DNA of 64,000 nucleotides from JAFARZ01 sp035651595 (GTDB lineage: Bacteria > Actinomycetota > Actinomycetes > Streptosporangiales > Streptosporangiaceae): the NCBI GenBank assembly GCA_035651595.1, contig DASRFJ010000167.1, positions 1 to 64,000 on the forward strand. Reading direction: 5' to 3'. Below, in pieces: positions 16,613-23,701 of the stretch. Each line of letters opens with the position of its first letter. Position 1 is the stretch's first letter. The notes under the pieces are model-generated. The model searched no databases. It was given only the letters and a program-made list of their open reading frames with translations, and had not been told where the DNA came from. The position numbers and the translations under genes were made by a program.

Positions 16613-17502
16613 CCGTCCTGCTGACCAGCCCGCGCGTCGCGCCCGGGCTGCTCACGTGGGAAGCGTGGTCGCTGCTGCGCGCGGCCTCGCTGGTTGCCGC
16701 GCCAGCTGGGCATCCGCAGGTTCCCGCTCTTGCCGCCGCGGGAGTTCAATGCGTCCTAACGACGGCGCCTCCCGGCGCTCATGAACCGCGTCAGGTGGTC
16801 TGGCTGGCGCCGCCCGGGAGCTATGACGTTCCCGCTGGTGCCGACGTTCTGGCCGGTGCCGTGGATCTGCCCGGCGCGCATTTGCTTGACCTGGTCGTCA
16901 CGATGGACCGGCTGCGAACCGGGTGCCCGTGGGACGCGAAGCAAACGCATTTGTCGCTGGCGCCGCATTTGCTTGAAGAGCCTTACGAAGCACTGGAGGC
17001 TCTTGAGTCCGGTGATATGGACGCGTTCCGCGAAGAACTCGGCGATGTACTGCTCCAGGTGGTGTTTCACGCGCGCATCGCCGCGGATTTCACCATCGAT
17101 GACGTGGCCGACGGAATCGTGTCGAAGCTGGTCAGGAGGCATCCGCACGTATTCGGCGACGTGCGGGTCGCGGACGCCGACGAGGTCAAGCGCAACTGGG
17201 ACGCGATTAAGAAGCAGGAGAAGGCCGGGGCTCCGGGTTCTTTCGTGTCCGTGCTTGATGGCGTCCCGCTCGGCCAGCCGGCATTGTCGCTGGCAGCTCA
17301 GTTGCAGCGGCGCGCGTCGCGGCTCGAGGCACCGGACTCGCTGATGGACCTCGACGGCGACGCGGGCGTCGGCGCGGAACTGTTCCGGCTGGTGCGGGAC
17401 GCTCGCGCGGCCGGGCTCGACCCCGAACTCGAACTGCGGGCCGCCGCCCGGCGCTACCGCGACCAGGTGCGCGTGTGGGAGCAGTCGTCTCCTGAGGCTT
17501 AG
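16606..17502 (+). CDS. mazG: Nucleoside triphosphate pyrophosphohydrolase MazG
   Basis: This 298-residue protein has a variable N-terminal ~95 residues. A MazG domain follows: LVVTMDRLRTGCPWDAKQTHLSLAPHLLEEPYEALEAL, then EELGDVLLQVVFHARIA, which supplies the Mg2+-binding ExxE12-28ExxD-type acidic residues. The conserved HPHVFGD and NWDAIKKQEK motifs come after. It hydrolyses (d)NTPs to monophosphates and pyrophosphate, acting as a house-cleaning enzyme. TTG 16606 is the likely start, overlapping the stop of the preceding lipoprotein gene. In related genomes mazG is followed closely by eno; here the glycan cluster separates them. Confidence 0.93.
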   Translation: MLTVLLTSPRVAPGLLTWEAWSLLRAASLVAAPAGHPQVPALAAAGVQCVLTTAPPGAHEPRQVVWLAPPGSYDVPAGADVLAGAVDLPGAHLLDLVVTMDRLRTGCPWDAKQTHLSLAPHLLEEPYEALEALESGDMDAFREELGDVLLQVVFHARIAADFTIDDVADGIVSKLVRRHPHVFGDVRVADADEVKRNWDAIKKQEKAGAPGSFVSVLDGVPLGQPALSLAAQLQRRASRLEAPDSLMDLDGDAGVGAELFRLVRDARAAGLDPELELRAAARRYRDQVRVWEQSSPEA

Positions 17503-17888
17503 TTTGACCCTGTGGCCTGAGTCCTTGTTTCGAGTTCTCTGAGTCGTATCGACCCTGGAGTCTGCTTCACCGCACTTCTGTCGTGTTCCGATACGACTCT
17601 GTGTAGTGGCTGAAGTTACTGGTGTGACTAGATAAGTCGTATATCCGGTAAACATCACGCATCATTTGCGTTTTTGTGACTTCTGCCGTAGCCATCCGCA
17701 TGTACGTGTGTCACGATAGGTCGCTGTGTAGGTACGTAAACCTCTCGATGGGGTGGGGCGTCACATCTATGTGACTTCGTGGCGAAGTAGGAGGATTTCA
17801 GGCGGGCATCGTTAGGTAGTGAGCGAATTTTCCTGAGCGGGCGTGGCACACGTCGGCGTGCGTCGATGTTGCCACGGGGGGCGGTAGC
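17503..17888. promoter_or_regulatory. Leader/promoter region of the glycan cluster
   Basis: This 386-bp AT-richer intergenic region precedes the first glycan gene. It contains a separated perfect inverted repeat (GAGTCGTATCG at 17541-17551, CGATACGACTC at 17589-17599) and a compact one, GTCACAT-CT-ATGTGAC, at 17760-17775. Several GTGAC/GTCAC half-sites are scattered between. No supported gene lies here. These are candidate operator sites for cluster control; the cognate regulators are unknown and exact promoter elements could not be fixed. Confidence 0.55.
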
Positions 17889-19340
17889 ATGTCTGGTTAT
17901 TCAATTACGCGTACTTATCGTGGCCGATATCGACGCCTATCTCTGATAGGTGAGGTCACGTGGGCTAGAGAGTATCTTCGCTGGACAGCGGTAGCGGACC
18001 TGTGCTGTGCGAGCGTTGGCGCATTTGCCGCGCTTGATCTGCGCTTCGGCAAGCACGTTACCGGTGGGTATATCGCGCTAAGCCTCGCACTGCCGCTTTG
18101 CTGGCTGGCGGCATTGTCAATGGCGGGAGCATATGACGTTCGTTTTGTCGGCGCAGGATCCGACGAGTACCGGCGGATTCTTAACGCCGGCGTCGGGCTT
18201 ACGGCGACGGTAGCCATCTGCTCTTATGCGGTCAATATCGAACTGTCTCGCGGTTATCTGGTGATCGCGGTTCCGTGCGTGGCCCTGTTCGACATGATCA
18301 CGCGTTTCGCGCTGCGCAAGCGGCTCCATAAACGCAGGGCGGCGGGACTGTGCATGCACAGCGTGGTCGTGGTGGGTCCCGCCGCGGCGGCGGCCAACCT
18401 GATCACCGAACTGCACCGGGACAGTTACCACGGGCTGGCCGTCGTGGCGGCCTGTGCCCCCGATGCGTACCCGGGCGACGATATCGCCGGGGTGGAGGTA
18501 CTCGGCGGGCTGGACGACGTCACCTCGGCGGTGCACAAGTTCTCCGCCGACACGGTGGCGGTGCTTTCCTGTCCGGAGCTCGACGGCATCCGGCTGCGGG
18601 CCCTGGCCTGGGAGCTGGAGAAGACCGGCACCGACCTGTGCCTGTCACCCGCGCTGGTCGACGTCGCGGGTCCGCGCACCAAGGTGCGGCCCACGGCCGG
18701 ACTCACGCTGCTGCACGTGGATCATCCACAGCTCGGCGGGATCCGGTTGCTGCTCAAGGACCTGTTCGACCGGTGCCTGGCCGCGGTGGTACTGATCGCG
18801 CTTGCCCCGCTGTTCGGGGTGCTGGCCCTCATGATCCGGCTGTCGGACCGCGGGCCTGCCCTGTTCACTCAGGTCAGGATCGGCAAGGACGGCCGGGTGT
18901 TCCGGATCTACAAGTTCCGGACGATGGTCGTGAACGCCGAGCAGCACCGAGAGCGGCTCATGGCGAACAACGATTCCGACGGCATTCTGTTCAAGCTGCG
19001 CAAGGATCCGCGGGTCACCGCGCTGGGTGCGCACCTGCGGCGCTGGTCGATTGACGAGCTGCCGCAGCTGCTCAACGTTGTACTGGGCGACATGTCGCTG
19101 GTGGGACCCCGTCCCGCCCTTCCTGACGAAGCGGCGAAATATGCCGAGCATGTTCGCCGCAGGCTCGTCGTCAAGCCAGGCCTGACCGGCCTGTGGCAGG
19201 TGAACGGGCGATCGGATCTGTCCTGGGAGGAGTCGGTCAGGCTCGACTTGCGTTACGTCGAGAACTGGTCGTTCGCCCTCGACCTGCAGATCCTCTGGAA
19301 GACAATCTCAGTGCTTCTCCGGGGGTCGGGAGCTTATTAA
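17889..19340 (+). CDS. Polyprenyl-phosphate sugar phosphotransferase (initiating glycosyltransferase)
   Basis: This 483-residue membrane protein of the WbaP/WcaJ/CpsE type transfers the first sugar-1-phosphate from an NDP-sugar to undecaprenyl/decaprenyl phosphate. It has N-terminal transmembrane helices, a CoA-binding/Rossmann-like central segment (SVVVVGPAAAAANLI) and the C-terminal bacterial sugar transferase domain with its reentrant helix (LFDRCLAAVVLIALAPLFGVLALMIRL). The catalytic-domain motifs FTQVRIGKDGRVFRIYKFRTM, RRWSIDELPQLLNVVLGDMSLVGPRPALP and KPGLTGLWQVNGRS follow. It is the first gene of the cluster. Confidence 0.95.
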   Translation: MSGYSITRTYRGRYRRLSLIGEVTWAREYLRWTAVADLCCASVGAFAALDLRFGKHVTGGYIALSLALPLCWLAALSMAGAYDVRFVGAGSDEYRRILNAGVGLTATVAICSYAVNIELSRGYLVIAVPCVALFDMITRFALRKRLHKRRAAGLCMHSVVVVGPAAAAANLITELHRDSYHGLAVVAACAPDAYPGDDIAGVEVLGGLDDVTSAVHKFSADTVAVLSCPELDGIRLRALAWELEKTGTDLCLSPALVDVAGPRTKVRPTAGLTLLHVDHPQLGGIRLLLKDLFDRCLAAVVLIALAPLFGVLALMIRLSDRGPALFTQVRIGKDGRVFRIYKFRTMVVNAEQHRERLMANNDSDGILFKLRKDPRVTALGAHLRRWSIDELPQLLNVVLGDMSLVGPRPALPDEAAKYAEHVRRRLVVKPGLTGLWQVNGRSDLSWEESVRLDLRYVENWSFALDLQILWKTISVLLRGSGAY

Positions 19341-19353
19341 TGGCGGAGGCGCA

Positions 19354-19926
19354 GTGACGACGGTAGCGGAGCGGGCTGCCGGGAAACCCGACGTCGCACA
19401 GCTGGTAAAGCGTGCGGCGGCGGGCGACCTGCAGGCTTGGGAGGGGCTCGTCGATCAGTTTGCGAGGCTCATCTGGTCCATCACGGGAGAGTTCAAGCTG
19501 GTTGAGAGCGACGCCGCGGATGTGGCGCAGACCACGTGGTTGCGGCTGCTGGAACACATCGATCGCATCGAGCATCCGGACCGGGTCGGATCCTGGCTGG
19601 CTGCGACGGCGCGACATGAGTGCCTGCGCAACCTGGCAGCACACAAGAAGGTCGTGCTCGGACACGACGAGGAGGACCTGCAAGGCGTCGCCGCGCACGG
19701 GCCCGAGGTCGACGAGCGGCTGCTGGCCGACGAGCGCGCGGAGGTTGTCCGGGAGGCCCTGGCCAGGCTGCCGCGACGGTGGCAGCGGCTGCTCGAGATG
19801 CTCATGGCTGATCCGCCGGCCTCCTACGCGGAGATATCGGACCAGCTCGGGCTGCCTGTCGGCAGCATCGGACCGACCAGGGGACGATGCCTCGCCAGGC
19901 TCAAGGTGATGCTTCAGGCATCCTGA
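19354..19926 (+). CDS. RNA polymerase sigma factor, sigma-70 family (ECF-like)
   Basis: This 190-residue protein has region 2 (WEGLVDQFARLIWSITGEFKLVESDAADVAQTTWLRLLEHIDRI, with the WLAATARHECL promoter-melting segment) and region 4 (LARLPRRWQRLLEMLMADPPASYAEISDQLGLPVGSIGPTRGRCLARLKVML). Regions 1.1 and 3 are absent, as in ECF sigma factors. GTG 19354 has CGGAGG about five bases upstream. It lies 13 bp after the initiating transferase inside the glycan operon. No adjacent anti-sigma factor is encoded. It may direct transcription of cluster genes, such as the duplicated promoters at 45517 and 46384, but that is untested inference. Confidence 0.9.
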   Translation: MTTVAERAAGKPDVAQLVKRAAAGDLQAWEGLVDQFARLIWSITGEFKLVESDAADVAQTTWLRLLEHIDRIEHPDRVGSWLAATARHECLRNLAAHKKVVLGHDEEDLQGVAAHGPEVDERLLADERAEVVREALARLPRRWQRLLEMLMADPPASYAEISDQLGLPVGSIGPTRGRCLARLKVMLQAS

Positions 19927-19974
19927 GTAGAGCGGTCGTTTGTATCAGATGACCCGCCGCGCACTCATATAAGA

Positions 19975-21162
19975 GTGAAGCGGCGGGTCCTGATTATTGT
20001 CCAGAATCTCCCGGTTCCCTTCGACCGCCGAGTGTGGCTCGAATGCCAGGCGCTGACGCGTTCGGGATACGAGGTATCGGTTGTCTGTCCTAAGGGCCGC
20101 GGCGATCCCTCGTACCATGTCGTCGACGGGGTGTCGTTGTACAAGTACCGTCCGTACGCGCCGGGCGGTAGCAAGCTCGGCTTCATCACCGAGTACGTGT
20201 ACTCGTTCCTCGCGACGGCCAGGCTGACGCTGAAAGCGCGGCGGTCGGGCCGGTTCGCGGTGCTCCAGGCGTGCAACCCGCCGGACATCTTCTGGCCGAT
20301 CGCGCTCGTGTTGCGGGCGATGGACCGGACCAAGTTCGTCTTCGACCACCACGACCTGTGCCCGGAGCTCTTCCAGTCCCGTTTCCCCGATGGGCCGCGG
20401 CTGCCGTACCGGGGGCTACGCGCACTGGAGCGGCGGACGCACCGGACCGCGGATCACGTGATCTCGACGAACGGCTCGTACCGGGAGATCGCCATCTCGC
20501 GCAGCGGCAAGCGGCCCAGCGACGTCACGATCGTCCGCACCGGACCGGATCCGCGGCGCCTGAAGCGCGGTCCCGCCGACCCGGCGCAGCGCCGGGGCCG
20601 TAAGTACCTGGCCGCGTACATCGGCGTGATGGGACCGCAGGACGGGGTCGACATCGTGGTGCGGGCCGCCAGCATCGTGGTCCACGACCTCGGCCGCGAC
20701 GATATCGCGTTCACGCTGATCGGCTCCGGGGACTGCTTCGACGAACTTGTCGCGCTGCGCGACGAGCTGCGTCTGGCCGGGCACGTCGAGTTCACCGGGC
20801 GGGCGCCAGACGAGCTGGTCACGAGCGTTCTGTCCACCGCCGACGTCGGGCTGTCGCCGGACCCGAAGAATCCGCTGAACGACGTGTCCACGATGAACAA
20901 GACGATGGAGTACATGGCGTTCGAGCTCCCGGTGATCGCGTTCGATCTGCGCGAGACGCGGGTGTCCGCGGGTGACGCCGGGGTCTACGTCACGCCTAAC
21001 GACGTGCACGAGTACGCGGCCGCGATCGTGAAGCTGATGGACGACGAGCCGGAACGTGCCCGGCTGGGCGCACTGGGCCGGGCCCGGGTGGAGGAAGAGC
21101 TGGCCTGGTCCCATCAGGAGCAGGCCTACCTGGGTGTTTACTCGCGGATGAGCGGAGCCTGA
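19975..21162 (+). CDS. Glycosyltransferase family 4 protein
   Basis: This 395-residue GT-B enzyme has an N-terminal acceptor domain starting RVLIIVQNLPVPFDRRVWLECQALTRSGYEVSVVCP. The C-terminal donor domain has YIGVMGPQDGVDIVVRAA, VEFTGRAPDELVTSVLSTADVGLSPDP and the EX7E-like region NKTMEYMAFELPVIAFDLRETR. It probably adds one sugar to the lipid-linked glycan at the cytoplasmic face. The donor sugar cannot be deduced. A GTG start at 19975 is used (VKRRVLII). The asparagine synthase-like gene follows after one base. Confidence 0.92.
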   Translation: MKRRVLIIVQNLPVPFDRRVWLECQALTRSGYEVSVVCPKGRGDPSYHVVDGVSLYKYRPYAPGGSKLGFITEYVYSFLATARLTLKARRSGRFAVLQACNPPDIFWPIALVLRAMDRTKFVFDHHDLCPELFQSRFPDGPRLPYRGLRALERRTHRTADHVISTNGSYREIAISRSGKRPSDVTIVRTGPDPRRLKRGPADPAQRRGRKYLAAYIGVMGPQDGVDIVVRAASIVVHDLGRDDIAFTLIGSGDCFDELVALRDELRLAGHVEFTGRAPDELVTSVLSTADVGLSPDPKNPLNDVSTMNKTMEYMAFELPVIAFDLRETRVSAGDAGVYVTPNDVHEYAAAIVKLMDDEPERARLGALGRARVEEELAWSHQEQAYLGVYSRMSGA

Positions 21163-21163
21163 C

Positions 21164-23071
21164 GTGTGCGGGATCGCCGGCTGCTACCAGCAGCCTTACG
21201 GGCGCAAGCTCGTGGACATCATGAGCGACCGGATCGCGCACCGCGGTCCGGACGCGGCGGGAATCTGGAGCCACGAGGATGACCGGGTGTCGGTGCACCT
21301 CGGGCACCGCAGGCTCTCGATCATCGATCTGTCCGCCGCGGCCGATCAGCCCTTCGTGAAGCACGGCATGACGCTCGTTTACAACGGCGAGCTGTACAAC
21401 TACAAGCAGTTGCGAGCGGAGCTGGCCGGCCACGGCGTGCAGTTCGTCACGAAGTCGGACACCGAGGTCGTGCTCGAGGCGTGGCGGGTCTGGGGCCCCG
21501 ACGCGCTGCGCAGGTTCCGCGGCATGTTCGCGTTCGCGCTGGCCGATACCGCGACCGGCGAGCTGGTGCTGGCGCGTGACCCGCTGGGCATCAAGCCGCT
21601 CTTCTATTTCCGGCGCGGTACCGGCGTGATGTTCGCTTCGGAACTCAAGGCGCTGCTGGCGGCGGTGGGCGGCGAACTGCGGATCGAGCCGGGCGCGCTG
21701 GTGGCGTCCATGCTCTATTACTGGGTCCCCGAGCAGCGGTGCGCGATCCAGGGCGTGCAGAAGCTGCCGGCCGGGTCGTGGGCGCGGTTCGGTCCTGACG
21801 GCAGCTTTGACAGCGACTACTACTGGCGCGTTCAGGACGTGGCGGCCGAGGCGGCACACTCCGGGCCCGTCGACCTGCGCGCGGTCATCGAGGAGTCGGT
21901 CGCCGCGCACCTGGTCGCCGACGTCCCGGTGTCGAGCTTCCTGTCGGGCGGCCTGGACTCCAGCATCGTCACGGTCCTGGCCCACCGCGACGCCAGCTCG
22001 GTCGACGCGTACACGATCACCTTCCGGCCGCAGGACCAGAAGCTCGAGGCGATGCCGGACGACGCGGTCTACGCCCGGAAGGTGGCCGCGGGATATGGCA
22101 TCGGCCTGCACGAGATCGAGATCTCGCCGGACATCGTCAACCTGCTGCCGCGCATGGTCGACATCCTGGACGAGCCGATCGGCGATCCGGCGGCGATCAA
22201 CACGCTGCTGATGTGCGAGGCCGCGCGCGAGCGCGGTGTCAAGGTGATCTTGTCCGGGATGGGCGCCGACGAGCTGTTCGGCGGCTACCGCAAGCATCTG
22301 GCCTGCGTCATGGCCAGCAGGTACGGCCGGCTGCCCGCGGCCGCGCGGGTTCCCGCCCGGCTCGCGGTGCGCAGCCTGCCGGTGAGCATCGGCGGCCGCG
22401 GCCTGCGGTATCCCCGCTGGGCCAAGCGGTTCATGACGTTCGCGGAGCTGTCCGAGGAGGCACGCTTCCGGCGCAGCTACACGCTGTACGACCCCGATGA
22501 GCTGACGGCGCTTGTCGGTCCTGACCTGGCCGGCCAGGTCGGCGACGTGCTCGACGAGCATGCCGCGATCTACCAGGACAACGCGCTGGACGACGAGATC
22601 AACCGGATGTGCCTGGCCGACACGCGCCTGTTCATGGCCGGGCTCAACCTGACCTACACCGACCGGGCGAGCATGGCGGCGTCCGTCGAGGTCCGGGTTC
22701 CGTTCGTGGATCCAGTCGTCGCGCAGGCCGCCTTCGCGATCGCGGGCAAGGACAAGATCCGCGGCCGGACGTCGAAAGCCGCGTTGAAGGACGCGGCCGC
22801 CGCCTGGCTCCCCGCCGAGATCGTGCACCGCCCGAAGGCGTCGTTCGGCGCCCCGCTGCGCGCCTGGGTCCGCAACGACCTCCGCGAGCTGATCGACGAC
22901 GTCCTGGTCGGCGGCGAGCTGGTCCAGGCAGGCATGCTCCGCAAGCAAGCGATCCTCCGCCTCATCGCCGACGAGCAAACCGGCCGCGAAGACAACGCCA
23001 AGCAAATCTGGCAGCTCCTGTCCATGGAGCTCTGGTACCGCCAGGTCCAAGAAGCCGGAGTGCACCCGTGA
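21164..23071 (+). CDS. asnB: Asparagine synthase (glutamine-hydrolysing)-like amidotransferase
   Basis: This 635-residue protein has an N-terminal class II glutamine amidotransferase domain (catalytic Cys2 in MCGIAGCYQQ; IAHRGPDAAGIW; LVYNGELYN). It also has a C-terminal AsnB synthetase domain with the ATP-pyrophosphatase loop VSSFLSGGLDSSIV and a LSGMGADELFGGYRKH motif. In glycan clusters such enzymes usually amidate a uronic acid or another carboxyl group rather than supply asparagine. The actual acceptor here is unknown. The GTG start places Cys2 at the processed N-terminus, as required. It is followed by a repeat-containing gap before the oxidoreductase gene. Confidence 0.92.
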   Translation: MCGIAGCYQQPYGRKLVDIMSDRIAHRGPDAAGIWSHEDDRVSVHLGHRRLSIIDLSAAADQPFVKHGMTLVYNGELYNYKQLRAELAGHGVQFVTKSDTEVVLEAWRVWGPDALRRFRGMFAFALADTATGELVLARDPLGIKPLFYFRRGTGVMFASELKALLAAVGGELRIEPGALVASMLYYWVPEQRCAIQGVQKLPAGSWARFGPDGSFDSDYYWRVQDVAAEAAHSGPVDLRAVIEESVAAHLVADVPVSSFLSGGLDSSIVTVLAHRDASSVDAYTITFRPQDQKLEAMPDDAVYARKVAAGYGIGLHEIEISPDIVNLLPRMVDILDEPIGDPAAINTLLMCEAARERGVKVILSGMGADELFGGYRKHLACVMASRYGRLPAAARVPARLAVRSLPVSIGGRGLRYPRWAKRFMTFAELSEEARFRRSYTLYDPDELTALVGPDLAGQVGDVLDEHAAIYQDNALDDEINRMCLADTRLFMAGLNLTYTDRASMAASVEVRVPFVDPVVAQAAFAIAGKDKIRGRTSKAALKDAAAAWLPAEIVHRPKASFGAPLRAWVRNDLRELIDDVLVGGELVQAGMLRKQAILRLIADEQTGREDNAKQIWQLLSMELWYRQVQEAGVHP

Positions 23072-23244
23072 GCGAAGCCCCAGTGAGCGAAGCCAGGGGC
23101 GCGGCGTTGCCTGGACTGAGGAGCGATGAGCGAAGCGAGGGAGCGACGAGGGAAGGCGACGCCTCAAAGCGCCCCGCCCGCGAGCGAACCAGCCAACACC
23201 GCCCCGCCCGCGAGCGACCAAGCAAGCAGAGCGCCCCGCCAGCG
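23072..23244. repeat. Short-repeat-rich gap flanking the inserted element
   Basis: Directly after the asparagine synthase-like gene the sequence is made of short repeats. GAGCGAAGC recurs near 23070-23145, and CGCCCGCGAGCGA(A/C)C recurs at about 23175 and 23205. The same CCCGCCCGCGAGCGAGCAAG word reappears at about 23670, on the other side of the MITE-like element. The element therefore seems inserted within, or next to, a degenerate repeat tract. No gene is supported. Confidence 0.6.
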
Positions 23245-23624
23245 GTCCCAAAAAAGATTGCGGACACTTACCCCCCCGGACTGGACCCTGTTGGCGAATT
23301 GCGCGCGCGTGCGTGCCGGTCGCCGGCAGGTCGTCGGGCCGCCGGGCCTGGCCGCGTGCCGCCTGTGTCTGGAGTGCAGGACTGTGGCAGCTGGGATAGG
23401 AGCGCACCGGCAGTCCCGCCAGCAACGTGGAAGATTACCCCTTTGTGGGGGATCGACCCCCGTAACCAAGGGTCCCGTTACCACGAAGGGAAAATCCGCC
23501 ACGTTAATCGAGGCCCATCGAGCCTGCCGCTGACCCACCAGGCGCCAGCGATCCGGGCACGCCTCCGGAATAAGCCATCAGGATCCGGACTGGGGGGTAA
23601 CTGTCCGCAATCTTCTGGCGGACC
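23245..23624. repeat. Complete MITE-like element with ~45-bp terminal inverted repeats
   Basis: This is a ~380-bp non-coding unit. The left end GGTCCCAAAAAA then GATTGCGGACACTTACCCCC (from 23257) is mirrored at the right end by GGGGGGTAACTGTCCGCAATC (23592-23612) and TTCTGGCGGACC. The similarity continues inward (GGACCCTGTTGGCGAATT against GAATAAGCCATCAGGATCC), giving imperfect terminal repeats of about 45 bp. Inside lies a 78-bp imperfect palindrome (23426-23503). It encodes no transposase. A second copy occupies 1-250 and hairpin derivatives lie at 7705 and 56421. Confidence 0.82.
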
Positions 23625-23701
23625 CGAAAGGCGTGCCCATTCGCATCCCGCGCAACCCTAGGTACACGGACCCCGCCCGCGAGCGAGCAAGAAAGCCTTA
23701 G

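Noticed and set aside
17655..17849. Small minus-strand gene in the cluster leader
   Set aside because: No ribosome binding site, no family resemblance and overlap with inverted repeats; more likely non-coding.
20996..23425. 809-codon minus-strand frame opposite the GT4 and asparagine synthase-like genes
   Set aside because: It spans several genes and a repeat element, has Arg/Asp/Gly-rich composition without any recognisable domain, and mirrors real coding on the other strand.
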